This document shows positions 32,570 through 45,861 of a DNA stretch of 64,000 bases, piece by piece. The notes below the pieces were generated by a model. It ran no database searches. It was not told where the DNA came from and saw nothing but the letters and a program-made list of their open reading frames with translations. This DNA is from Glandiceps talaboti. Taxonomy: Eukaryota; Hemichordata; Enteropneusta; Spengelidae. The stretch's first letter is position 1; each line of letters starts with the position of its first letter. Made by a program: the position numbers and the translations under genes. The DNA lies in contig NC_135555.1 in NCBI RefSeq assembly GCF_964340395.1, forward strand, positions 15,661,246-15,725,245. The letters run 5' to 3'.

Positions 32570-34190
32570 AGTTCGGTTTGCATGTTGCAACACCTGGATG
32601 GCTGCATGCAATAAAAGAATCAAAGAAATTTCCACAACATGTGGTAGATTCACCCATCCTCTGTACTTTGCATTTTGACCGATAGCTTTTACCTTTCCTT
32701 GCAAAATCGAATTCATTGAGAATAAATGAACATGCAATTGGCTAGAAAGGCACAGTGAAATGAATATGAATTTCACCAGTCATGTAGCATATTATTTTGA
32801 GTGTGTCAGATGAAAGTTAATGACGTGAACATAGAGACAGATATACATTGGATGTAGGGCATTATTGGGACAATACTTTGATAGTTGCCATAGAAGACAT
32901 ATTGGAATAAGAAGACATATGACCAACTCTTTCACACTGAATCGTGCACAGCACTTGTAAAACCTTCCACAACTTCACTGGTATGGTCAAACCCTCAGTT
33001 TTTATGGCACAGCCTGAATGACAACATATATTATTTAATGCATCAGATATTGATCACATTGGGTAAACCTTTTTTGATGCAAGTGTACAGGAGAACCAAA
33101 CATCATGAAGTCCAGTAAGAAATTGTAATACATTCTGTTTTATTAATAAGTTCTGGCAGACCAATAGTTTATATAAACACATCACCCTCTGGTTTGTATT
33201 GTTGGTTGGTTGATGAGTTGTTTATTTCGTTTATTAGTTGGATTTGTCATCATTTGGTTGGTTGGTTTGTCAGTTATTTGGTTGGTGGTTGGTTGGTTGA
33301 TATTTTTTTTTATCTTGATTGGTTTGTTGTTTGCGTTAGTTGGTTGTCTGTTGTTTAAGTTATTTATTATCTTGTTTATAGTTGTTTGGTAAGTTGGTTG
33401 GTCCTTTGAGTTTGTTGGTTGGTTTGCTGGTTAGCCGGTTAGTTGGTTTGCTTGTCAAGTTCATTTATTTGTTGGTTGGTTTTGTGGGTCACAAATATTG
33501 TTGTACATCAATGATGCATTGAATTGGATTAGAGGATGCTGTGACTATGTACACCATGGGTTGGTCAAAACTCACCGATAACACACAATGTACAATTGCA
33601 TTTTCTTTTTTGGTCTCTGTGATGTGTGGTCTTTTTGTTCACTTCTACCATCTTCAATGAAAAAAATGTTTATTCAAACTGATCGAATTCTAATGCCTTT
33701 GATATCCAGATATGTTGTCAAACAGGCCAGGCCATACAAATTGAATGGGTAACGATACTGGTGAAGTTATAGAAGAGTTAAATGAGATGATGTGCCCGAT
33801 TCAGTGTGAAAGAGTTTGTCACATTGCCATCTCTTTCCAATATGTCGTCAATGCCAACTGTCACTGTATTGAAACAATAATGTCATATTTCCTATATATA
33901 TCTGTCTCAATGTTGATGGCATGAATTTTCATCTGACACACCCAAGATAGCAGGCTCCATGATCGGTGAAATTCATATTTATTTCATTGTATCTTTTAAT
34001 GCCAATTTCATGTTTATTTTTTGTCAATGCAATTAGATTTTACATCAAAAAGTGAAAAGTATTGGTCACAATGCAAAGGATGGAGTATGGATATATCTGC
34101 AACATTTTGTAGTGATTTCCTTGTTTCATTTAGTAATGCAGTCATCCATGTGTTGCTCCATGTGAAGTGAAACAAGTATTTCATTAACTG
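32570..34190. repeat. 1.6-kb imperfect inverted repeat around a (TTGG)n core
   Basis: The left arm (about 32570-33110) and right arm (about 33660-34190) match in opposite orientation over several hundred bases with many differences. Examples are TCACACTGAATCG with CGATTCAGTGTGA, GTGTCAGATGAAAGT with a TTTCATCTGACAC partner, and TGACAACATAT with ATATGTTGTCA. The spacer holds GGTT/TTGG repeats (33200-33480). It is probably an old foldback element or an inverted duplication. No coding region is seen. Confidence 0.65.
33200..33480. repeat. (GGTT)n-rich degenerate array
   Basis: GTTGGTTGGTT words with interruptions, at the centre of the inverted repeat. Confidence 0.85.
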
Positions 34191-34502
34191 TTTCCCATTG
34201 TCCAGCCACAGTTAATGATCAATCTCAAAGTATTAATCATAATTTGCATACTATTGTTTTTTTATTCACCAATCACTGTGACATTCTTTGTTCATGAGTT
34301 GCAAAATGCTGTCTGCAAGGTGAGTTGATTTCACTCTCTGTCCAGCTTTCATTCACAAGATCTCTATCATGTTCATCAGTTATAAACTAACGTCCAAGAC
34401 AGAATGATAATCTGGAGATAATCAATGTATTGATTATAATCAATTTATTGTTTTAGCATGACCATGACATGGCTTACCTATAAGTCTCTCTCTTTCTACT
34501 CA

Positions 34503-34576
34503 GATAACTCAACAAAATCAGAATGTGCAATAGACACCTGCCAGGATTCAAATATGCTGCAAACTATATGAAAAGG
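34503..34576 (+). other. possible orphan exon
   Basis: A strong pyrimidine tract and acceptor (CTCTCTCTTTCTACTCAG) precede 74 bases that end at AAAAG|GTATGT. If joined to exon 1 of the small membrane protein gene it adds a nine-residue tail (ITQQNQNVQ) and a stop. It may be an alternative 3' exon or part of a non-coding transcript. Confidence 0.3.
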
Positions 34577-34979
34577 TATGTAGAGCTGATATTTCTTAGT
34601 TTCAAAACCTGTGCTAATCTTGGTCTAGTTTTTCGTGATCAACACACATTATTTCTATTAGAAACATCTGTTATGCTCTCTACCACAGTTGATTTTGATT
34701 ATTGTCAGATAGTAAATAAAATAAAATAAAATGAGCTGTCAATGACCAACCAGCCATCAAAATAAAAATGCATACAATAGGTTGCCATTACCTTTTTGTC
34801 ATGCATCCTCAATGGCACACAGTTGCCAAAATTGGTGTCTACTGCATTCACTAATATATAGGTGTTAATGATTGTTGAATTGTAGGCATCAGCATCCCAC
34901 TGACCAGAGGCACCACAATTGTGAACTACATGTATGCCCATTAATATTAGCTACAGTTGCTGCAGAAATACAATCATAG

Positions 34980-35230
34980 ACTCGGATCCATCACCAAGAA
35001 CATGTCACAGACCACAGCAGAGTAAATATTTTACAGGTAGAAGGAGTCGAGACTACAATGCACCATTATATCAAGAACACTTGTCGCAATCCACCACAAG
35101 ATGAACAATTGTTGCAGAAAGAGGAAGACGTTAAGACTACCAGTTACATCACCAAGAACACTCTTTGCAATCCACCACAGTATTAATGTTGTACAGGAAG
35201 AGGAAGAAGTCTACAGTTACTACCAGGGTT
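34980..35230. repeat. degenerate tandem repeat, about 80-90 bp unit, three copies
   Basis: ATCACCAAGAACA (or ATATCAAGAACA), then CAATCCACCACA, then AGGAAGAGGAAGA recur three times between 34989 and 35210. Confidence 0.65.
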
Positions 35231-36343
35231 GGTCAGCTTGTCATGGTAAGAATTAATAGTCTGTAACATCTCCAAGTCATTTGGAAGAACTATGCAGCAT
35301 TTGCGCCAACAACGACATGTATTAAATGAGTTACCTATAGCATAGAGGTGGTCTTTATGAGAAACAGAAGTTGTAAAATGAACAAGACTATTGCTCACAT
35401 TATCAACTGTCATGTGAAGTATGTATTTATTATTTTTCAACAAATCCATAACTCATTCATGATTGTTTTGTCAAATATCAAATACAATATCAACAATAGT
35501 TAGTAAACAATTCAGCCATTGAAAGGAATAATTAAACTGTTTCCGTTGACATGTAGAGTGTATTTGACAAAAAGAAGAATGAAAACTGATTACAGCTCCT
35601 GGGTTTGAATATTTGAGATCTCTTTTAAAAGCCATACTACTAGAAGATTTGACGGGTTACCTGGTATATGATGTTATGGGAAACATGGGTGTTGAGGAAT
35701 TATTGATTGTAAATTCTGAGAAATTTTATAAATAACTGTATCCTTAAACAAGAACAATCGGTCTCTAGATTATTCTTGGGGTTATTTAGCAAAGCCCTAA
35801 TCCCCTGCTATGGCCACTGTCTTTTACATTGAATTGACCTGAAGACGAGGGACCTGCGTACACTCATAGTGCATACATGTGTTTGTGTTTGTGAATAACT
35901 TAAAGCTTGAAATCACTGGACCTACTGCTAAAGTTGATGCATTTGTTTAAGTGTTACGAGGGTGTCAACTTTGGGGAACTTGTTAAAGACAAAGTGACTG
36001 TACCATAGATGTTGATAAGGTAACAGAACAACTTAAAGTTAACCCTAGACACAGCTTAGTTGGAATGTCTGGTACTACTAGACTGATAATCCATTTGGTA
36101 TAATAAAGATGAAAACCTGTTCAGTGAAGGATGAGTGCAAATTTAGTGGAAAAATTTGAAACTTGCACCCTAAAATGGCTGACGAGATTTGTGTATTTAT
36201 TGCCATGGGTGTCCAGCGAGACTTAAAGTGCACATTAATGGCTATATTACAAAATGGGGACGAGGGAAACATACATGTAACCACCACACTCCTAGCAATA
36301 TGTTAACTAATTGATGTTGGAGTCAAAAGAAGCGAGATTAATA

Positions 36344-36583
36344 GGGAACTTGCAAACCCGCCATGTTGAATGTTGCATCATGGGGAATGGGATAATGCTA
36401 AATAAATTAGTATTGTAAACAATACTGTTACATTGTTTGTAACCACAAATAGTCAATTCATAGTCACCCTGACCTTTATGGAAGGTTTATTTTATTGGTA
36501 GCTCCAGATTAGGTATTACGATAACCACACATATCCCACAGGCCTTTGCATCTGAACATGGTCAGTCTGGATTGCAAGTGCGC
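36344..36583. mobile_element. TA-flanked MITE, copy 1 (240 bp)
   Basis: The left end is GGGAACTTGCAA and the right end TTGCAAGTGCGC, each bordered by TA (36342-36343 and 36584-36585). It is about 80 percent alike to the copy at 46930-47161. TA duplication points to the Tc1/mariner group of transposases acting in trans. Confidence 0.85.
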
Positions 36584-36950
36584 TATTTATTATTATTCTA
36601 ATGTATGTAAACCCCAGCAACAATAATAATGATATAGCACATGCAACTTTAAACTCTGCTATTATATCAACTGACATATAAAATTAATTTCAGGCCAGCA
36701 ATTGTGATACAATGTTACAGTGTACTTAATAAGTGCCATCTTGTTATGTTCTAAAACTAAAAAAAATGTCTTCTCACTTGTTTGATTATGGAGAATACTT
36801 GCTGAGCATTTTCACATAAAATTTGAATTAGAATTACTAGTCATAATTATCGAGAATTTGAAATTCATTATTATCATACCATTACAATTGAAGAATACCT
36901 AACCCATACAAATCTTCAGTGTATTTATTTGGTAGACTCTGTTGCTCAGT

Positions 36951-37107
36951 CTCTTTGCGTATGCTTTGGTCACCTCTAGTCTAGGCACCTAACCATAACC
37001 CTAACCCTTCACCATTAACCAAACTAGCAAATTAACCATAATGTTAATCCTATCTGTAAAGACTAACACAAACCATCTTTGAGTGATTGTTAAGCTTACG
37101 CAAAGAG
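36951..37107. mobile_element. short inverted-repeat element (157 bp)
   Basis: CTCTTTGCGTATGCTT at the left end matches CTCTTTGCGTAAGCTT read inward from the right end. The interior has several AACC-type words (CTAACCATAACCCTAACCC) but is not telomeric repeat. One copy only, so the boundaries are provisional. Confidence 0.5.
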
Positions 37108-37429
37108 AAAACACAACTTGTTCTTCCATTTTTAATATAATGATGATTTTTGGGATATAATTAATGCTATTATACGTTTTGTATCATGTTATTTTTAATT
37201 GTACCGAAAGCTTTGATATAGATTAGAATCCATATGGGTACCCGAATTGTTATACCTCCTCTATACATCTTTTATTGGGGACAGTTATACATTATATTAA
37301 GTAGGAGAACAGCTATACTTGACTTTTCTGAGGAAATACTTCTACTACATTGTACTTTCATGAGGCGAGGGTCAATAACTATACAACTACAATATAGAAC
37401 ATGTATATTTTTATAAGGAGATGACAACA

Positions 37430-40400
37430 TTTTACTTTGATTGGGGAACAGTTACACTTTACTTTAATTAAGGAACAGTTACACTTTGATTGGGGGACAG
37501 TTACACTTTACTTTGAGGAACAGCTACATTTTACTTTGAGGAACAGTTACACTTTACTTTAATTAAGGAACAGTTACACTTTGATTGGGGGACAGTTACA
37601 CTTTACTTTGAGGAACAGCTACATTTTACTTTGAGGAACAGTTACACTTTACTTTGATTGAGGAACAGTTACACTTTGATTGGGGGACAGTTACACTTTA
37701 CTTTAATTAAGGAACAGTTACACTTTGATTGGGGGACAGTTACACTTTACTTTGAGGAACAGCTACATTTTACTTTGAGGAACAGTTACACTTTACTTTG
37801 ATTGAGGAACAGTTACACTTTGATTGGGGGACAGTTACACTTTACTTTAATTAAGGAACAGTTACACTTTACTTTAATTAAGGAACAGCTACATTTTACT
37901 TTGAGGAACAGTTACACTTTACTTTGATTGAGGAGCAGTTACACTTTACTTTCATTGGGAATAGTTACACTTTACTTTGATTGAGGAACAGTTACACTTT
38001 ACTTTCATTGGGAATAGTTACACTTTACTTTGAATGGGGAACAGTTACACTTTACTTTGATTGAGGAACAGTTACACTTTACTTTCATTGGGAATAGTTA
38101 CACTTTGATTAAGGAACAGTTACACTTTACTTTGATTGGGGAACAGTTACACTTTACTTTGATTGGGGAACTGTTACACTTTACCTTGACTGAGGAACAG
38201 TTACACTTTGGGAAACAGCTACACTGTACAAAGTTTGGTTGAGGAACAGTTACACTTTACTTTCATTGGGAATAGTTACACTTTACTTTGGTTGAGGGAC
38301 AGTTACACTTTACTTTCATTGGGAATAGTTACACTTTACTTTTAATGGGGAACATTTACACTTTACTTTGATTGAGGAACAGTTACACTTTACTTTCATT
38401 GGGAATAGTTACACTTTACTTTTAATGGGGAACAGTTACACTTTACTTTCATTGGGAATAGTTACACTTTATTTTGAATGGGGAACAGTTACACTTTACT
38501 TTGATTGAGGAACAGTTACACTTTACTTTCATTGGGAATAGTTACACTTTGATTAAGGAACAGTTACACTTTACTTTGATTGGGGAACAGTTACACTTTA
38601 CTTTGATTGGGGAACTGTTACACTTTACCTTGACTGAGGAACAGTTACACTTTGGGAAACAGCTACACTGTACAAAGTTTGGTTGAGGAACAGTTACACT
38701 TTACTTTCATTGGGAATAGTTACACTTTACTTTGGTTGAGGGACAGTTACACTTTACTTTCATTGGGAATAGTTACACTTTACTTTTAATGGGGAACATT
38801 TACACTTTACTTTGATTGAGGAACAGTTACACTTTACTTTCATTGGGAATAGTTACACTTTACTTTTAATGGGGAACATTTACACTTTACTTTGATTGAG
38901 GAACAGTTACACTTTACTTTGATTGGGAAACAGTTACACTTTGACTTTGAATGGGAAACAGTTACACTTTTACTTTGAATGGGAACACGTACATTTTCAC
39001 TTTGGTTTGAATAGGAACAGTTACACTTTGGGAAACAGCTACACTGTACAAAGTTTGGTTGAGGAACAGTTACACTTTACTTTGATTGAAGAACAGTTAC
39101 ACTTGACTTTGATTGAGAATAGTTGCACTTTACTTTGATTGGGGAACATTTACAATTTACTTTGATTGAGGAACAGTTACACTTTACTTTGATTGGGGAA
39201 CAGTTACACTTTACTTTGATTGGGGAACAGTTACACTTCACTTTGATTGGGGAACAGTTACACTTTACTTTGATTGGGGAACTGTTACACTTTACCTTGA
39301 TTGAGGAACAGTTACACTTTGGGAAACAGCTACACTGTACAAAGTTTGGTTGAGGAACAGTTACACTTTACTTTCATTGGGAATAGTTACACTTTACTTT
39401 GGTTGAGGGACAGTTACACTTTACTTTCATTGGGAATAGTTACACTTTACTTTTAATGGGGAACATTTACACTTTACTTTGATTGAGGAACAGTTACACT
39501 TTACTTTCATTGGGAATAGTTACACTTTACTTTTAATGGGGAACATTTACACTTTACTTTGATTGAGGAACAGTTACACTTGACTTTGAATGGGAAACAG
39601 TTACACTTTTACTTTGAATGGGAACACTTACACTATACTTTGAATTGGAACAGTTACACTTTGGGGAACAGTTACACTTTACTTTTGATTGGAGAACAGT
39701 TACACCTTTACTTTGATTGAGGAACAGTTACACTTTACTTTGATTGAGGAACAGCTACACTTTTCTTTCATTGGGAATAGTTACAATTTACTTTTAATGG
39801 GGAACATTTACACTTTACTTTGATTGGGAAACAGTTACACTTTTACTTTGAATAGGAAAAGTTACACTTTACTTTGAATGGGAACAGTTACACTTTGGGG
39901 AACAGTTACACTTTACTTTTGATTGGAGAACAGTTACACCTTTAATTTGATAGGGAAACATTTACACTTCGATTGGGAAACAGTTACAATTTACTTTGAT
40001 TGAGGACCAGTTATACTTTACTTTGGTTTGGGAACATTTACACTTTCTTTATGAACATTTACACTTTACGTTGATTGAGGAACAGTTACACTTTACTTTA
40101 AGGGACAGTTACACTTTACTTTGATTGAGAAACAGTTACACTTTACTTTGCATGATTAAGGAACAGTTACACTTTACTTTGAATGGGGAACAGTTACACT
40201 TTAATTTGATTGAGGACCAGTTACATCTTACTTTGGTTGAGGAACAGGTACACTTTTACTTTAATTAAGGAACAGTTAAACTTTACTTTGGTTTGGGAAC
40301 ATTTACATTTTCACTTTGGTTTGAATAGGAACAGTTACACTTTGGGAAACAGCTACACTGTACAAAGTTTGGTTGAGGAACAGTTACACTTTACTTTGAT

Positions 40401-42030
40401 TGAAGAACAGTTACACTTGACTTTGATTGAGAATAGTTGCACTTTACTTTGATTGGGGAACATTTACAATTTACTTTGATTGAGGAACAGTTACACTTTA
40501 CTTTGATTGGGGAACTGTTACACTTTACCTTGATTGAGGAACAGTTACACTTTACTTTGATTGGGAATAGTTACACTTTACTTTGAATGGGGAACAGTTA
40601 CACTTTACTTTGATTGAGGAACAGTTACACTTTACTTTCATTGGGAATAGTTACACTTTACTTTGAATGGGGAACAGTTACACTTTACTTTCATTGGGAA
40701 TAGTTACACTTTACTTTTAATGGGGAACATTTACACTTTACTTTGATTGAGGAACAGTTACACTTTACTTTGATTGGGAATAGTTACACTTTACTTTTAA
40801 TGGGAATAGTTACACTTTTCTTTCATTGGGAATAGTTACACTTTACTTTTAATGGGGAACATTTACACTTTTACTTTGAATGGGAACACTTACACTATAC
40901 TTTGAATTGGAACAGTTACACTTTGGGGAACAGTTACACTTTACTTTTGATTGGAGAACAGTTACACCTTTACTTTGATTGAGGAACAGTTACACTTTAC
41001 TTTGATTGAGGAACAGCTACACTTTACTTTGATTGAGGAACAGTTACACTTTTCTTTCATTGGGAATAGTTACACTTTACTTTTAATGGGGAACATTTAC
41101 ACTTTACTTTAAATGGGAACAGTTACACTTTGGGGAACAGTTACACTTTACTTTTGATTGGAGAATAGATACACTTTACTTTGATAGGGAAACATTTACA
41201 CTTCGATTGGGAAACAGTTACAATTTACTTTGATTGAGGACCAGTTATACTTTACTTTGGTTTGGGAACATTTACACTTTCTTTATGAACATTTACACTT
41301 TACGTTGATTGAGGAACAGTTACACTTTGCTTTACTTTAAGGGACAGTTACACTTTACTTTGATTGAGAAACAGTTACACTTTACTTTGCATGATTAAGG
41401 AACAGTTACACTTTACTTTGAATGGGGAACAGTTACACTTTAATTTGATTGAGGACCAGTTATACTTTACTTTGATAGGGAAACAGTTACATCTTACTTT
41501 GGTTGAGGAACAGGTACACTTTTACTTTAATTAAGGAACAGTTAAACTTTGGTTTGGGAACATTTACATTTTCACTTTGGTTTGAATAGGAACAGTTACA
41601 CTTTGGGAAACAGCTACACTGTACAAAGTTTGGTTGAGGAACAGTTACACTTTACTTTGATTGAAGAACAGTTACACTTGACTTTGATTGAGAATAGTTG
41701 CACTTTACTTTGATTGGGGAACATTTACAATTTACTTTGATTGAGGAACAGTTACACTTTACTTTGATTGGGGAACAGTTACACTTTACTTTGATTGGGG
41801 AACAGTTACACTTTACTTTGATTGGGGAACTGTTACACTTTACTTTGATTGGGGAACAGTTACACTTTACTTTGATTAAGGAACAGTTACACTTTACTTT
41901 GATTGGGGAACAGTTACACTTTACTTTGATTGGGGAACTGTTACACTTTACTTTGATTGGGGAACAGTTACACTTTACTTTGATTGGAGAACATTTACAA
42001 TTTACTTGTTGTAGTGTAACAACTTTGACT
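37430..42030. repeat. 4.6-kb minisatellite, 27-bp unit with higher-order repeats
   Basis: The unit is GGGGAACAGTTACACTTTAC followed by TTTGATT, with variants (TTGAGG, CATTGGGAATAG, AATGGGGAACAT) and about 170 copies judging by length. Because 27 is divisible by three, a nine-residue word (EQLHFTLIG) repeats in one frame, broken by stops; it is not a gene. Higher-order structure is clear: a 213-bp block at 38030 recurs 444 bp later with the same translation. A longer block containing CAGCTACACTGTACAAAGTT recurs near 39030, 40345 and 41605. Confidence 0.95.
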
Positions 42031-42049
42031 ATACTGTGAGTGGAGATGT

Positions 42050-45000
42050 AAATAGTAACGATTCTGTATAGGAACTAGACTAACCAGGGAACAGTTGCAC
42101 TTTACTTTGCTTTTGGAACAGTTACATTTTACTTTGATAGAGGAACAGTTACTCTGTAATTTGATTGGTAAAAGTCATGCTTTATTTTGATGCGGGAAGA
42201 GTTACAATTTACTTTGCTCTGAGATCACTTATACTTTACTTTGATTGCGAGCCTTTACACTCTATTTTCACAAGGGAAAAGCTGTACATTACTTTTAAAA
42301 CTTGTGTGTGAAATGGCAATACGGCAATTTTTTATACTTTTCTCCATTGCATTGTCCATAATTGCTCCTGATGTACTTTGAATGAGCACTATATATTACC
42401 TTTGAATAAATGTTAATTTTGTGCCAAACAAACCAAAGGGGTTTTAGCAGTGTATTATTACTACACTATACTTGCTACCATGGTAACTGAGCAACATTTG
42501 AGTAGATTACGTCATATGATGTGAAACATGATCATCTCGCATGTATGGAGATTTTTTGTACAAACAATTATTTGTAAAATAAAACTTCTTTTAGTAATTT
42601 CCCAATGTATTTCTTTTTGTAAATATTTTTGCCTGGTTTCCATGGCAACCCAATTTTCAATAACTTTTATGAATATATATAACACACACACAGTGATGAT
42701 CGCACAACAGCAAGAAACAACTGTTATTGTGAATGTTGCTTGATACTGTGTTATTTACACAATTCTACATACATATGTATTGAGCACTGTTTATTCCAGT
42801 ATAGACATTTTACGTATAATGAGTTTATATGTGTACATTATATACTAGTATACATGTATGTTAATTATTAATATCAATAAAATGTTTCAACTCTTATATT
42901 TTTTGAAAGGTGATACATTTTTATAGAATTCAATAAAGCATTATTATACTATTGTCACAGTTTCCATTCGTATTTATTCCCACTAGATAGAGCCAGGAGA
43001 GGACTATAGGAATGACTATCTGTTATCAGTCCTATTCTTGACCTGCATAATTCAAGTTCAGTCAGTCCTGGCATACATTTTGTGCATACATATGCATGTC
43101 ACTTTATTTCAATAATCTAAATACCTTACTCCCTAGGGTCATGTATGTGCATCCATATTTTGGTTTGTAATCTGTTTACACAACCTCAGAGTTCGGTCAT
43201 GCTTATGGATGTGTCAATCAGGATGTGTGTGTGTGTGTTTCATTGTGCCTGTGGACATCATCACTATCATTACTGTGGAACTGAGCATCAACCAGCAACA
43301 CCACTTTCCCAGATTGGTTCATAATAGAGGTGTAGTTGAAAGTTCGCAAACGTGTGAGGCATGTAGGCTTTGGGATGAAAAAATGGTTTTTATTTTTAAG
43401 AAGATAGTTTTTGAAATGTTAGCGTTTTGAATCTTGGATGGTACTGCCAAGAGAAGAAAAGTTCTTTCTGGTTAGTCATTTTCATTGCATAAATTACACA
43501 AAAAAACTGACCTATCTTACAATTGAATCCTGCATAAATGGATGTAAATAGAAGCAAATACTTGTACTCTCATATAACTAGGTGAACCCTGCAGATCTTA
43601 GACATGCAGTTAATGTTTACATTCTCTTCACATGGGGCTTGGGCTCAATGAGTGATCTAATCGTTGAAACAAACAACATATGAAGGTAAAACGTATGGGA
43701 TGAAATAATGTAAATAAAGGTATTTATCCATAGAAATTGACAGTCATATTGCCATCACACTACATATAACTTTATAAGAACAGAGGAGTAGTTCTGGTCC
43801 CCACCTATAAGTTTACAAGTCTACAGGTAGGGACCAGTACTACTCCTCAACTCTTATATATATATAGTGTGTTAGTAATATGACTGTCAATTTCTTGAGA
43901 TAGTTACCTTTATTTACATTGTTACTTCATCCTATAATTTTCAACGTCATATGTTGTTTGTTTGTTTGTTTGAATGATTAGATCACTAGTTGAGTCCAAG
44001 CCCCCCTGTGGTCTAGCTGTTATGCTGTAAAGTTGTCAATGCTGCTTGCAGGGTTATTATTCTTTGTATAACTCAAGTCATCTTCCACAAATTCTGCACT
44101 TTGAAACCAAAGCCTTTATTTTGACAGTCAATGCAACCCAGTCATGCTTCAGTGCCATTTACGCTATGCTTTTTGTATTTTTGCTTACAAGAGTGACAAG
44201 TCTTATACTACATTATGTTTTCCTGCTTTCAAATAAATGCATGCAGCATGCTGTTCATTTGAAACACTGACTCATACTTTGTTTTAAAACTCATCTATTC
44301 ATTTTTTCTAAATTGTTCGATGTGGTGAATGCTGTTTGTGTTTAACAGTTGTGTGTTGAGTTGATGAACGGGCATTAAAAGAGGATTATGTTACTTGATT
44401 AGCCATACTGCTCTTTGTTAGCCTATATCTGATGGGATGGGTCATGTTCACACATCACATCATTTCAGTACTTTTTGGAATCTTTTCATAGCTTACTTTG
44501 TACACAAGTTTTCCATTGTACTCCCTTGCATTTTACAATCAGCCTTGTCTAAATACATATGTTTGTTGCTGATTCAAAATTTGCATCAAAACAGTGCTAT
44601 AGAGAAAACCCGTATAAGACTGTAATCTTGCACAGATACTTTCAAATTTATACTGTGATGAGATGAAATTCCATTCATTATGCCAATCAAAATTCTATGT
44701 AATTTGACTTCTGTAGATATCTATAATAAATGTTCATGCAAAACATTGATAAAGAAATTTTCAGCAGAGCATACAATCTACAGTATTTCTTTCACTGGTA
44801 AAAATATTTAAGGGCATCTAAGCTCTTGGTGTAGCATGTCTATGAATGACCAGCTTGTTTCAATGCCCCCTTAATTTTTTGTTTTTTCTGTTTTTCTCTT
44901 ATCTTAAGATTTCACATAAATTCAACAGTGCCCTAACTCATTGCCCTATTGGCAATCTTAGGTACACTCGTTCTAAATTGTCCTTGATCTGAAAGGTTAG

Positions 45001-45267
45001 TTTCTGCGTGACAGGGCTATCTTCTGTGTTTTCCTATATTACTATACTTGGTGATGGGTACAGCTTGGCTGGCAGTAACATAGAACAGCCGACCGACTCT
45101 ATAAAATATTGACATTAAAATCAAATTCACCTTATATAATACTCGAGAAATGATATTGTAATTTTTAAAATATTATTATTCCCGTAAAAGGGAAATGAGT
45201 GCTATAGTTTGATGATTCGTAGTGTTCTGTACATACATCTCAAAATATACTTTAAATAATTATAATG
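42050..45267. other. AT-rich gene-free interval between minisatellite and FANCA
   Basis: I see no coding exon here. The first 250 bases are decayed minisatellite units. The remainder is AT-rich unique-looking sequence and one palindromic element (43585-44055). Confidence 0.5.
43585..44055. mobile_element. 471-bp palindromic (foldback) element
   Basis: The ends are AACCCTGCA and TGCAGGGTT. Arms of roughly 200 bp match in inverse order: GGGCTTGGGCTCAATGAGTG with a right-arm CACTAGTTGAGTCCAAGCCC counterpart, CATATGAAGG with CGTCATATG, AATGTAAATAAAGGTA with TACCTTTATTTACATT, and AAATTGACAGTCATATT with AATATGACTGTCAATTT. The centre is GGTCCCCACCTA and TAGGGACC. No target duplication was identified. 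Confidence 0.8.
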
Positions 45268-45498
45268 TAAATACCGTATGCATCAGCGCCATCACACAGG
45301 TAATGACACAGTGCTTTTGTTTAACAATCTTTGTTAAAACAAAAAAATAATGCCATTCCTGTTTGATATTTGCATGTATACCATTATACACAGGAATTAA
45401 TTGGCTAAAAACAACTCAATTTTAATCTTTCTTCAATAAAAAAGATTTCTTTATCATTCTCTCATAAACACTTTCAAAAAGTTCATTTCATCAAGTTG

Positions 45499-45732
45499 CT
45501 ACCTCATTCTTCTCATAATTGCATTTTTCAGTTCAATGTCACATGTCTCAATGTGATCATGTGGTAATGTATGAAGGACAGTCTTTGGTACACGGTTTAT
45601 ACACCAATGTACAAAGTCATGACCCTGTGTCATAAACTGCAGTGACAGAATCTGAAAAATACAAAAAGGGAAGAAAAACTGAAATTTTATGGGCATATAT
45701 CTCTATATAGTATATGAACTAACACGAATAAT

Positions 45733-45798
<66 letters not shown>

Positions 45799-45808
45799 AG
45801 CGAGCGAG

Positions 45809-45861
<53 letters not shown>

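Noticed and set aside
36995-37025. Interstitial telomeric repeat
   Set aside because: Only one CCCTAA-type word is exact; the rest are degenerate AACC words.
38030-39353. Nine-residue repeat frames (EQLHFTLIG) as a repeat protein gene
   Set aside because: The 27-bp unit is divisible by three, frames are broken by stops at unit variants, and there is no start, splice or neighbouring exon.
37430-42030. CRISPR array
   Set aside because: Units are contiguous and variable without unique spacers, and the genome is eukaryotic.
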